Source: an uncultured Microbacterium sp.
GTDB taxonomy: Bacteria > Actinomycetota > Actinomycetes > Actinomycetales > Microbacteriaceae
Assembly (NCBI RefSeq): GCF_947489255.1
Contig: NZ_CANLCY010000001.1
Location: 372,001-436,000, forward strand
Length of the DNA stretch: 64,000 nt
Direction of reading: 5' to 3'
In this document: positions 51,167-60,689 of the stretch, one piece after another
Layout: each line of letters begins with the position of its first letter
Position numbering within the stretch: position 1 is the first letter of the stretch
The notes under the pieces: generated by a model
What the model was told of the DNA's origin: nothing
What the model saw: the letters and a program-made list of their open reading frames with translations, nothing else
The model's database searches: none
Position numbers and translations under genes: made by a program

Positions 51167-51718
51167 ATGCGCGCGGCCGACATCTCCGACGACATCAGCG
51201 AAGTCCTCCTCACCGAGGAGCAGATCCACGGCAAGCTCGCCGAACTGGCCGAGCTCGTCGCTGCCGACTACGAAGGTCGCGACGTCGTGCTCGTGGGTGT
51301 GTTGAAGGGCGCGGTCATGGTCATGGCCGACTTCGCGCGGCATCTGCCCATGCACGTCTCGATGGACTGGATGGCGGTGTCGTCGTACGGCGCCTCGACC
51401 CGTTCGAGCGGCGTCGTGCAGATCCGGAAGGATCTCGACACCGACATCACCGGAAAGCACGTGCTGATCGTCGAGGACATCATCGACTCGGGTCTGACGC
51501 TGAGCTGGCTGCTCGAGAACTTCGCCTCGCGCGGAGCGGAGTCGGTCGAAGTGCTGGCGCTGCTGCGAAAGCCGGATGCGATGAAGGTGGAAGTGGATTG
51601 CCGCTACGTCGGCTTCGACATCCCCAATGATTTCGTGATCGGCTACGGACTGGACTACGCCGAGCGCTATCGCAACCTCCGCGATGTGGCCGTCCTCGCA
51701 CCGCACGTGTATTCCTGA
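51167..51718 (+). CDS. hpt: hypoxanthine phosphoribosyltransferase
   Basis: A 183-residue type I PRTase with the PRPP loop Val-Leu-Ile-Val-Glu-Asp-Ile-Ile-Asp-Ser-Gly-Leu-Thr, the flexible loop Ser-Ser-Tyr-Gly and the purine-side Val-Gly-Phe-Asp-Ile-Pro-Asn-Asp-Phe-Val. It salvages hypoxanthine and guanine to IMP and GMP. Standing just before ftsH as in most actinomycetes and many firmicutes. The -10 box directly before the start codon suggests a leaderless message. Confidence 0.96.
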   Translation: MRAADISDDISEVLLTEEQIHGKLAELAELVAADYEGRDVVLVGVLKGAVMVMADFARHLPMHVSMDWMAVSSYGASTRSSGVVQIRKDLDTDITGKHVLIVEDIIDSGLTLSWLLENFASRGAESVEVLALLRKPDAMKVEVDCRYVGFDIPNDFVIGYGLDYAERYRNLRDVAVLAPHVYS

Positions 51719-51842
51719 GGCGTTCGGAGCGGAGTCCGGCGTACGCCCTCGACGAACGCACAGGCCCGGCATAGTCCGCGGGCGTTAGCCTGTTGCGACC
51801 GCGTTTCGGCGGAGGATCACGAAAGGGCTGGGCTCGCCCACC

Positions 51843-53846
<2,004 letters not shown>

Positions 53847-53852
53847 GGCGCC

Positions 53853-54440
53853 GTGGCCGTCGATCGAGAGCGGGTCGCAGCCCTCGTCCGTGAGCTGCTG
53901 GAGGCGATCGGGGAAGACCCCGATCGCCCCGGCCTCCGGCAGACCCCGGCGCGCGTCGCCGACAGCTGGGCCGAGTTCTTCTCGGGAGTGAATCAGGATG
54001 CCGGCGCGCCGCTTCAGCACACCATCTCGGTGTCGCGGGGACCGGCGCCCGACACGCTGCCCTCGGGAGCGGTGATGGTGCGCGACATCGCGTTCCGCTC
54101 GATGTGCGAGCACCATCTGCTGCCGTTCCGCGGCCGCGCGCACGTGGCCTACCTGCCGGGGGAGGAGGTCGTGGGTCTCGGCGCACTGCCGAAGGTCATC
54201 GACATCCTCGCCGCCCGTCCTCAGGTGCAGGAGCGCCTGGGCGAGCAGATCGCCGACGCCATCGCATCCGCCCTCGACGCCCGCGGGGTCCTCGTCGTCC
54301 TGGATGCCACCCACGAATGCGTCACCATGCGCGGTGGCCGGCAGCTCGACGCCTCGACCGTGACGATCGCCGCTCGCGGCGCCTACGCGGAGCCCGTGGC
54401 CCGCGCCGAGCTCGTCGCCCTGATCGGAGCGCGCGCGTGA
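53853..54440 (+). CDS. folE: GTP cyclohydrolase I
   Basis: A 195-residue type I GTP cyclohydrolase. Zinc and catalytic residues are in Ser-Met-Cys-Glu-His-His-Leu-Leu-Pro-Phe and later His-Glu-Cys-Val-Thr-Met-Arg-Gly; Gly-Leu-Gly-Ala-Leu-Pro-Lys-Val matches Gly-Leu-Ser-Lys of the family. It makes 7,8-dihydroneopterin triphosphate from GTP, the first step of folate synthesis. GTG 53853, 6 bases after the ftsH stop, so the two may be cotranscribed; folP follows with a 4-base overlap. Confidence 0.97.
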   Translation: MAVDRERVAALVRELLEAIGEDPDRPGLRQTPARVADSWAEFFSGVNQDAGAPLQHTISVSRGPAPDTLPSGAVMVRDIAFRSMCEHHLLPFRGRAHVAYLPGEEVVGLGALPKVIDILAARPQVQERLGEQIADAIASALDARGVLVVLDATHECVTMRGGRQLDASTVTIAARGAYAEPVARAELVALIGARA

Positions 54441-55228
54441 GCCTCGTGATGGCGATCGTCAACGTCACCCCCGATTCCTTCAGCGACGGCGGACGCTACC
54501 TCGACCCCGACGTGGCCATCGCCCACGCCCGCCGTCTGCGGGCGCAGGGCGCCGACCTGCTCGACATCGGCGGAGAGTCCACGCGGCCCGGTGCCGAGCG
54601 CGTCTCGCCCCGGGTCGAGCAGCAGCGCGTGCTCCCCGTCGTCGCCGCCCTGGCATCCGAGGGGGCGTACGTCAGCATCGACACCATGAACGCTTCGACT
54701 GCGGCGGCCGCGGTGGCGGCAGGTGCGCGCCTGGTCAACGACGTGTCAGGAGGTCTCGCCGACCCCGAGATGCTCGCGGCCGTGGCCGAGAGCGGAGCCG
54801 AGGTGGCGATCGGCCACTGGCGCGGGCCGTCGAGCGAGATGTACGCGCGCGCGGAGTACGTCGACGTGGCTGCCGAGGTGGCCGCGGAACTCGACGAACG
54901 CGTCGCGGCCGCGGAGGCCGCCGGCATCCCGGCGTCGCGGATCGTCGTCGACCCCGGGATCGGGTTCGGCAAGCGCGGCGTCCAGAACTGGCAGACGCTG
55001 CGGGCGCTGCCCGACCTCGTCGCCGCCGGTCGGCGCGTTCTCGTCGGCACGAGCCGCAAGAGATTCCTCGCCGACGTGCTCGGCGACGACGCCGGCCTCG
55101 CCCGCCGCGACCTCGCCACCGCCGTCACGAGCGCCCTCGCCGCCCGGGCCGGAGCCTGGGCTGTGCGCGTTCACGACGTACCGACCACCCGCGACGCGCT
55201 CGCCGTCGCCCGCGCTTGGGAGGCCTGA
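54437..55228 (+). CDS. folP: dihydropteroate synthase
   Basis: A 263-residue TIM-barrel enzyme. Family signatures Asn-Val-Thr-Pro-Asp-Ser-Phe-Ser-Asp-Gly-Gly and Asp-Ile-Gly-Gly-Glu-Ser-Thr-Arg-Pro-Gly are intact; the sulfonamide/pABA loop and C-terminal Gly-Thr-Ser-Arg-Lys-Arg-Phe are present. It joins pABA to dihydropterin pyrophosphate. The GTG overlaps the folE stop (GTGA) and the folP stop shares TGATG with folB. Confidence 0.96.
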   Translation: MSLVMAIVNVTPDSFSDGGRYLDPDVAIAHARRLRAQGADLLDIGGESTRPGAERVSPRVEQQRVLPVVAALASEGAYVSIDTMNASTAAAAVAAGARLVNDVSGGLADPEMLAAVAESGAEVAIGHWRGPSSEMYARAEYVDVAAEVAAELDERVAAAEAAGIPASRIVVDPGIGFGKRGVQNWQTLRALPDLVAAGRRVLVGTSRKRFLADVLGDDAGLARRDLATAVTSALAARAGAWAVRVHDVPTTRDALAVARAWEA

Positions 55229-55596
55229 TGGATGCCGTCGACCACATCACCCTGACGGGCGTGCGCGCCTTCGGGTACCACGGGGTCTACCCCGACGAGA
55301 AGCGCGACGGGCAGGAGTTCGTCGTCGACGCGACGGTCTACCTCCCGCTCGCACGGGCGGCGGAGACGGATGACGTCGTCGACACGGTCCATTACGGCGA
55401 GCTCGCGGAACGCATCGCCGCGATCGTGTCGGGGGAGCCGGTCGACCTGCTCGAGAAGCTCGCCGCGCGCATCGCCGACGAGGTGCTCCGCGACGAGCGG
55501 ATCGAGGCCGTGGCCGTCACGGTGCACAAGCCCGCGGCGCCCATCCCCGTCCCCTTCGCCGACGTGTCGGTGACGATCACGCGCGGGCGCTCGTGA
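55228..55596 (+). CDS. folB: dihydroneopterin aldolase
   Basis: A 122-residue protein with the FolB pattern: Gly-Val-Arg-Ala-Phe-Gly-Tyr-His-Gly-Val-Tyr-Pro-Asp-Glu-Lys, with catalytic Tyr and Glu, and a C-terminal Lys-Pro-x-Ala-Pro-Ile segment. It cleaves dihydroneopterin to 6-hydroxymethyl-dihydropterin and glycolaldehyde. ATG 55228 shares one base with the folP stop; a start 12 bases upstream would be less consistent with coupling. Confidence 0.95.
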   Translation: MDAVDHITLTGVRAFGYHGVYPDEKRDGQEFVVDATVYLPLARAAETDDVVDTVHYGELAERIAAIVSGEPVDLLEKLAARIADEVLRDERIEAVAVTVHKPAAPIPVPFADVSVTITRGRS

Positions 55597-56120
55597 GCGT
55601 GCGACTGGCGCACGGCATCGGAGAGGCGCCGCGCACCTCTCCCGTCGCGGCCGTGGTCGCACTGGGCGCGAACCTCGGGGAGCGGGCCGAGACCCTAGCC
55701 GCGGCCGTTGCCGAACTGCGGGCGCTGCCCCTCACGGCCGACGTCACGGTGTCGGCGCCGATCGAGACCGTCGCCGTGACCCTCGACGGCGAGGACGACG
55801 ACGCACCCCGCTACCTCAACGCCGTTGCGACGCTGCGCACGAGACTGGCTCCGACGGCGCTGCTCGCCGCCCTCCACCGCATCGAGGCGCGCCATGGTCG
55901 CGTGCGTCGCGAACGATGGGGCGACCGCACGCTCGACCTCGACCTCATCGCCTACGGCGACGAGATCATCGACCGCGACGACCTCGTGGTCCCGCACCCG
56001 CGCGCGCACGAGCGCGACTTCGTGCTCGCGCCGTGGCTCGACGTGGACCCGGATGCCGTGATCCCCGGCCGCGGTCGGGTCGACGACCTTCTCGCCGCGC
56101 TGCGGGGAGGAGCACGATGA
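55593..56120 (+). CDS. folK: 6-hydroxymethyl-dihydropterin pyrophosphokinase
   Basis: A 175-residue HPPK. Markers: Val-Ala-Leu-Gly-Ala-Asn-Leu-Gly, Arg-Trp-Gly-Asp-Arg-Thr-Leu-Asp-Leu-Asp-Leu-Ile with the Mg-binding aspartates, and Pro-His-Pro-Arg-x-His-Glu-Arg-x-Phe-Val-Leu-x-Pro. An N-terminal extension of about 17 residues precedes the domain. It pyrophosphorylates hydroxymethyl-dihydropterin for FolP. GTG 55593 overlaps folB stop; followed by DUF3180 with a 4-base overlap. Confidence 0.96.
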   Translation: MSVRLAHGIGEAPRTSPVAAVVALGANLGERAETLAAAVAELRALPLTADVTVSAPIETVAVTLDGEDDDAPRYLNAVATLRTRLAPTALLAALHRIEARHGRVRRERWGDRTLDLDLIAYGDEIIDRDDLVVPHPRAHERDFVLAPWLDVDPDAVIPGRGRVDDLLAALRGGAR

Positions 56121-56602
56121 AGCGCACCGGTGCCGGCATCCTGCTCATCGCCGCCATCATCGGCGGCGTGGTCGGCTTCGTCCTCGACACGATGCTCACG
56201 GCGATGGGTCGCGCGACGTTCACCCCCGCGGCGAGTCTGCCGACGATCCTCGCGCTCGTCGGTGCGGTGATCGTCATTCTCGCGGTGCCGGTGTTCCGCG
56301 CGACGCGGGGGAGAAGTGAGCGACGCATCGACCCGTTCCGGGCTCTGCGCATCGCGATGCTCGCGAAGGCGTCGTCGCTCGTGGGGGCTGCGGCCTTCGG
56401 ATTCGGCGCCGGTCTGCTCGCGTTCCTGTTGAGCCGGCCCGCGACACCGTCGCTAGGCTCGATGGGATCGATCATCGCGACGGTCGTGTGCGCGGTCGTC
56501 CTCGTCGTCGCGGGGCTCGTGGCCGAGCAGTTGTGCACCATCCGGAAGGACGACGATGACGACACCCCCGGGAACACCCCTGCCGGACCCGTCGGCATCT
56601 GA
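56117..56602 (+). CDS. DUF3180 domain membrane protein
   Basis: A 161-residue protein with four hydrophobic segments (about 6-26, 42-64, 84-108, 118-140) and an Asp-rich C-terminus. It matches DUF3180, an actinobacterial membrane family that nearly always follows folK. Function unknown; its fixed location suggests a link to folate operon membranes or wall processes, unproven. Coupled by 4-base overlap to folK; the next gene starts inside its last 47 bases. Confidence 0.88.
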   Translation: MKRTGAGILLIAAIIGGVVGFVLDTMLTAMGRATFTPAASLPTILALVGAVIVILAVPVFRATRGRSERRIDPFRALRIAMLAKASSLVGAAAFGFGAGLLAFLLSRPATPSLGSMGSIIATVVCAVVLVVAGLVAEQLCTIRKDDDDDTPGNTPAGPVGI

Positions 56603-57149
56603 CGCCCCGCCGCGCGTCGACGCCCTCGACGCGCGGACGTTCTCGCGCATCCTGGAGCCGCGCGCCGCCGGTCGCCTTCCTCTCGGCGACGGGACGTGGC
56701 ACCAGCTGGCGCGCGCCTACGTGTGGGTGCAGCTCATCTCGCAGGGGGTTGTCTTCCTCCTCGCGCTCGTCGTCCCCATCGTGGTTCAGGTCTTCACGGG
56801 CGTGCCCTGGCAGTGGATCCCCGCGGGCATCGTGCTCGTCGTGACGGCGATCGGTCTGCTCATCACGCCGCGGCAGGCGCGCTCGTTCGGTTATCAGCTG
56901 CGTCAGGACGACCTCGTCTTCCGCCGCGGCATCCTGTGGCAGCGTGTCGTCGCGGTGCCGTACGGGCGCATGCAGCTCGTCGACATCACGCACGGGCCCC
57001 TCGACCGCGGGTTCGGGATCGCCCAGCTCAAGCTCGTCACGGCCGCGGCCTCGACCGGTGTGACGATCCCGGGGCTCACGCAGGAGGCGGCCGAGCAGCT
57101 GCGCGACACCCTCGTCGCCGTGGCGGAGACGCGACGGACAGGGCTGTGA
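56556..57149 (+). CDS. PH-domain membrane protein (YdbS/DUF304-like)
   Basis: A 197-residue protein with two transmembrane helices at about 58-100 and a bacterial PH (bPH2/DUF304) domain at about 105-190: Phe-Gly-Tyr-Gln-Leu-Arg-Gln-Asp-Asp-Leu-Val, Arg-Arg-Gly-Ile-Leu-Trp-Gln-Arg and Val-Pro-Tyr-Gly-Arg-Met-Gln. YdbS/YdbT pairs in Bacillus protect against amylolysin-type antimicrobial peptides; the role here is unknown. ATG 56556 is preceded by GGAAGGA, so I accept the unusually long 47-base overlap with the previous gene. Confidence 0.9.
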   Translation: MTTPPGTPLPDPSASDAPPRVDALDARTFSRILEPRAAGRLPLGDGTWHQLARAYVWVQLISQGVVFLLALVVPIVVQVFTGVPWQWIPAGIVLVVTAIGLLITPRQARSFGYQLRQDDLVFRRGILWQRVVAVPYGRMQLVDITHGPLDRGFGIAQLKLVTAAASTGVTIPGLTQEAAEQLRDTLVAVAETRRTGL

Positions 57150-58975
57150 GCGACACGGACGATCGCGCTCGCGACGACGCGGTCGAGCCGACCGACACCG
57201 GCTCGCGAGCGACGCCGGAGCCCACGGCCGACGTCGCGCCGGGAGCGCCCGCCGAGGTCGCGGCAGCGGGCGACGGGACCGAGGTCGCGGCGGCGGGCGA
57301 CGGGACCGAGGTCGCCGCGTCGGGCGACGGGTCCGGGGTCGCGGTGTCGGGCGACGGGTCCGGGGTCGCGGCGTCGGGCGACGGGCCCGGAATCGCCCCG
57401 GATGCCGCCACCCCGGATCCGGCAGGCGGCCCCGGGGTGCCGCGGTCGGTCGTGCGATCGCCGTACAGCGACGGCGGATGGCACCGACTGCACCCGCTGA
57501 CGCCCCTGCTGCGCGGCGGTCTCTCGTTGCTCGTCATCGGGGGCCTCATCGTGGCCAATCTCCGCGAGCGGCTGCTGGAGCTGTTCTTCCCGATCTTCAC
57601 CGACCTCCCGCCCGGGGCGGTCCCGCCCGACCCGGTGGACTTCCTGTTGGCGAACAACCTCATCCTGATCGCGGCCGGAGTGGCCCTGGTCGTCCTCCTC
57701 GTGCTGCTGGTGCTGTTCCGGTTGTCGTGGCGTTTCCACACCCTGCGCATCGGCGACGACGACGTCGAGGTGCGCTCCGGTGTGCTCTTCCGCACCCATC
57801 GCCGGGCCCCGCTGGATCGCGTGCAGGGCGTGAACCTGACCCGTCCGATGGTCGCGCGCCTGCTCGGGCTCGCGAAGCTCGAAGTCGTGGGTGCCGGTCT
57901 CGACGCGAACGTCAAGCTCGAGTACCTTTCGGGCGCGGATGCCGAGGCGATCCGTGGCGACATCCTCCGGCTGGCGTCGGGTCGACGTCTGGCCGAGGCG
58001 GGCGCCGGTCCGGGGGCGAAGCGCTCCCTCGTGACGGCGGCCGCCGACACCGTCGCCGACGGGCTGCAGGGCATCGTCGACGGGGAGGACTTCTCCGACG
58101 CCGAGCCCGAGAGCATCGTGCGCATCCCGCTGGGCCGCCTCTTCGCCTCGCGCGTGCTGAGCGGATCGACCCTCGTGCTGATCGCCTTCGTGATCGGGAT
58201 CGTCGTCGCGGCATCGGTGTCGACGCTGTGGCTGCTCTTCACCGTCGTGCCCATGTTCCTCGCCTTCGGTGCGTACTACGTGCGCTCGATCGCGCGGGGG
58301 CTGCGGTACTCGATCGCCCCGACCGCCGATGGGGTGCGCGTCACGTTCGGTCTCTTCACCACGGTCACGGAGGTCGTCCCGCCGGGGCGCGTGCACGCCA
58401 TCGAGGTGCGCCAGCCCCTGCTGTGGCGTCCCTTCGGGTGGTGGGCGGTGACGGTGAACCGCCTGTCGGGTCGCTCGTCCACCGACTCCAGCGCCGACCA
58501 GATCGCGGCCGTGCTGCCCATCGGCACGCGTGCCGACGTCGAGAAGGTGCTGCGGATCCTCGCCCCCGGCCTGTCGAGCGAGGAATGGACACTCGTGTTC
58601 CGTGACGGCATCCTGGGTCCGGTGGATGACGACCCCTACGTGACGACTCCGCGACGCGCGCGGTGGCTGCGGCCGCTGTCGTGGCGCCGCAACGGCGTTC
58701 TCCTCACCGCCGACGCGCTCCTGCTGCGCCGGGGGTGGGTCTGGCGTTCGCTGACCGTGCTGCCGCTCGCCCGGCTGCAGTCGATCGGCCTGCATCAGGG
58801 GCCGCTGGCCCGCGCGGCTCGCACGGCGACCCTCACCGGTCACGTCATCGCGGGCACGGTGCAGACCGCCGTCGGCGCGATCGACCGCGATGACGCCCTC
58901 CGCGTGTTCGAGGCCACCGCGCGCGGCGGCGTGGTGGCGGCCGCGGGCGACCGCACGCATCGGTGGGCCGGATGA
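57146..58975 (+). CDS. large PH-domain membrane protein (YdbT-like) with repeat-rich N-terminus
   Basis: A 609-residue protein. Residues 1-100 are acidic and disordered and hold five tandem 9-residue repeats of the type Glu/Gly-Val-Ala-Ala-x-Gly-Asp-Gly-x. From residue 110 come transmembrane helix pairs alternating with three bPH2/DUF304 domains (Val-Glu-Val-Arg-Ser-Gly-Val-Leu-Phe, Pro-Leu-Asp-Arg-Val-Gln, and later Leu-Pro-Leu-Ala-Arg-Leu-Gln-Ser), as in YdbT. It is the partner of the preceding small PH protein; GTG 57146 overlaps that stop by 4 bases. Confidence 0.9.
   Translation: MSDTDDRARDDAVEPTDTGSRATPEPTADVAPGAPAEVAAAGDGTEVAAAGDGTEVAASGDGSGVAVSGDGSGVAASGDGPGIAPDAATPDPAGGPGVPRSVVRSPYSDGGWHRLHPLTPLLRGGLSLLVIGGLIVANLRERLLELFFPIFTDLPPGAVPPDPVDFLLANNLILIAAGVALVVLLVLLVLFRLSWRFHTLRIGDDDVEVRSGVLFRTHRRAPLDRVQGVNLTRPMVARLLGLAKLEVVGAGLDANVKLEYLSGADAEAIRGDILRLASGRRLAEAGAGPGAKRSLVTAAADTVADGLQGIVDGEDFSDAEPESIVRIPLGRLFASRVLSGSTLVLIAFVIGIVVAASVSTLWLLFTVVPMFLAFGAYYVRSIARGLRYSIAPTADGVRVTFGLFTTVTEVVPPGRVHAIEVRQPLLWRPFGWWAVTVNRLSGRSSTDSSADQIAAVLPIGTRADVEKVLRILAPGLSSEEWTLVFRDGILGPVDDDPYVTTPRRARWLRPLSWRRNGVLLTADALLLRRGWVWRSLTVLPLARLQSIGLHQGPLARAARTATLTGHVIAGTVQTAVGAIDRDDALRVFEATARGGVVAAAGDRTHRWAG
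57254..57388 (+). repeat. 27-bp tandem repeat, five copies, within coding sequence
   Basis: Five in-frame 27-bp units (57254, 57281, 57308, 57335, 57362), each roughly GAGGTCGCGG-C-GCGGGCGACGGGACC, with progressive substitutions towards GGGGTC...GGGTCC. Encodes the disordered repeat of the PH protein. Confidence 0.92.
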
Positions 58976-59694
58976 GCGGCGGTCGCGACGGACGCCTCGG
59001 CGTCGGGGTAATCGGCGCCGGACGAGTCGGACCCGTCGTCGCGGCCGCCCTCGCAGGCGCCGGACACCTTCTCACCGGGATCACCTCGGGCTCGGACGAC
59101 GACCGTGTCGAGGCGATCCTGCCCGGAGTGCCGCAGCTCACGGCCGACGAGGTCGTGCGCCGGAGTGAACTCGTGGTCATCGCGGTTCCGCACGACCAGC
59201 TCCCGGGCCTCGTGGTCGGTCTCGCGGAGCTCGGCGCCTGGCAGCCCGGACAGCTGGTGCTGCACACCGACGCCGCATACGGCGCGCGTGTTCTCGATCC
59301 CGCGGCGCAGCGGGGGGCCATCCCCCTCGCCATCCACCCCGCCATCGTCTTCACGGGTGCGTCGTCGATCGACCTCCGCCAGCTCGCCCAGGCGTACGCC
59401 GCGGTGACGGCGCCCGCACCCGTGCTGCCCATCGCCCAAGCTCTCGCCGTCGAACTCGGATGCGAGCCCGTCGTCGTGGCCGAGCGCGATCGACCGACGT
59501 ACGCCGAGGCGATCGCGACGGCGACGGAGTTCTCTCGCTCGATCGTGCGACAGTCGTCCGACCTGCTGAGCCGAGTCGGCATCGACAACCCGGGCGGGTA
59601 CCTGTCAGCGCTCGTGCGCTCGAGCGTCGACCACGCCCTCGTCGAGGGCACCGGCGCGGGTCGCCTCGACGGCGACGCTACGATCGACGGATGA
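58972..59694 (+). CDS. Rossmann-fold and DUF2520 protein, reductase-like
   Basis: A 240-residue protein. The N-terminus is an NAD(P)-binding Rossmann motif (Gly-Val-Ile-Gly-Ala-Gly-Arg-Val-Gly), with Val-Ile-Ala-Val-Pro-His-Asp; from about residue 110 a helical DUF2520 domain follows (His-Pro-Ala-Ile-Val-Phe-Thr-Gly). This layout resembles ketopantoate/6-phosphogluconate-type reductases. It directly precedes panC with an ATGA overlap, so it may be the ketopantoate reductase that yields pantoate for PanC. No panB or panE is in the window. Start ATG 58972 overlaps the previous stop. Confidence 0.85.
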   Translation: MSGGRDGRLGVGVIGAGRVGPVVAAALAGAGHLLTGITSGSDDDRVEAILPGVPQLTADEVVRRSELVVIAVPHDQLPGLVVGLAELGAWQPGQLVLHTDAAYGARVLDPAAQRGAIPLAIHPAIVFTGASSIDLRQLAQAYAAVTAPAPVLPIAQALAVELGCEPVVVAERDRPTYAEAIATATEFSRSIVRQSSDLLSRVGIDNPGGYLSALVRSSVDHALVEGTGAGRLDGDATIDG

Positions 59695-60545
59695 TCGCCA
59701 CCCTCGAGGATCTGCGCGCCCGACTCGACGAGATCCGAGGGACCGACCGCGCCGCGCAGGGACCCCGCATCGCGCTCGTCTCGACGCTCGGAGCCCTGCA
59801 CGACGGCCATGTCGACCTCATCAAGCGTGCCCGGGAGCGCTCCGACGTGGTGGTGGTCTCGACGTTCGTCAACCCGCTGCGATTCCGTACGGCCGAAGAC
59901 ACCGCGGCCTACCCCCGCTCCCCTGACGCGGACGCGCGCGTTCTCGACGATCTCGCGGTCGACGTGGTTTTCGCCCCGACCGCGGCGGAGCTGTTGCCGG
60001 CCGGCACGGCGACCACACGGGTGTCGGCGGGCGACGTCGGGCTCCGCTACGAGGGTCGGGTGCGCCCGTTCTACTTCGACGGCGTCCTGACCGTCGAGGC
60101 GAAGCTGTTCCATCTGGTCGCCCCCCACGTCGCCGTCTACGGTGAGCGCGATCTGCAGCGCATCTTCCTGGTGCGGCGGATGGTGCGCGATCTGAACTTC
60201 CCCGTCGAGATCGACACGGTCCCCACCGTGCGCACCGACGACGGCCTGCCGGTGTCGAGCCGGATCGCCCTGTTGGACGAGGTCGACCGCCGGGCGGTCG
60301 CCAAGCTCCCGCGTGCTCTGGAGGCCGCTGCGTCGAATGCCGACATGGGCGTCGACGCGTGCATCGCGGCGGCCCAGTCGGCGCTCATGGGCGAGCAGCG
60401 CATCTCGCTGGAGTACCTGAGCGTGGTCGATCCGGCGACGTTCCTGCCGGTCGACGAGGGGCATCGCGGTCGCGCCTTCGCGCTGATCGCGGCGACCGTC
60501 GGTGGCCACCGCTTCATCGACAACGCCGAGATCTCGTTGCGCTGA
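59691..60545 (+). CDS. panC: pantoate-beta-alanine ligase-like protein, divergent active site
   Basis: A 284-residue protein aligned over its length with PanC. The nucleotide motif His37-Asp-Gly-His40 and Asn61 are kept. Relative to the M. tuberculosis enzyme, Gln72 is replaced by Arg64, Lys160 by Arg153, Gln164 by Arg157, the Pro-Thr-Met loop before the first His is Ser-Thr-Leu, and Ser-Ser-Arg-Asn is Ser-Ser-Arg-Ile. These positions bind pantoate, ATP and beta-alanine in known structures. So the fold is surely PanC but the activity may be altered. Coupled to the DUF2520 gene. Confidence 0.85.
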   Translation: MIATLEDLRARLDEIRGTDRAAQGPRIALVSTLGALHDGHVDLIKRARERSDVVVVSTFVNPLRFRTAEDTAAYPRSPDADARVLDDLAVDVVFAPTAAELLPAGTATTRVSAGDVGLRYEGRVRPFYFDGVLTVEAKLFHLVAPHVAVYGERDLQRIFLVRRMVRDLNFPVEIDTVPTVRTDDGLPVSSRIALLDEVDRRAVAKLPRALEAAASNADMGVDACIAAAQSALMGEQRISLEYLSVVDPATFLPVDEGHRGRAFALIAATVGGHRFIDNAEISLR

Positions 60546-60657
60546 CGATCCGGCGGCCCGACCCGGACGCGGGCGACGGCCGCTGCGGCACGGCGTGCGG
60601 CGAAGGTGGCCGACCGTCGAGGCGGGCGAGTGCCCCGAGCGGCCCGGGCCGGGCGAA

Positions 60658-60663
60658 TACACT
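60658..60663 (+). promoter_or_regulatory. putative -10 box of lysS
   Basis: TACACT, 26 bases ahead of the ATG at 60690; a GAGGA ribosome binding site lies between. Confidence 0.4.
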
Positions 60664-60689
60664 GGGGAGGACCCCGAGGAGCTTGCACG

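Noticed and set aside
60546..60689. T-box leader ahead of lysS
   Set aside because: Only 144 bases separate panC and lysS, and no T-box core or terminator/antiterminator pair was found.
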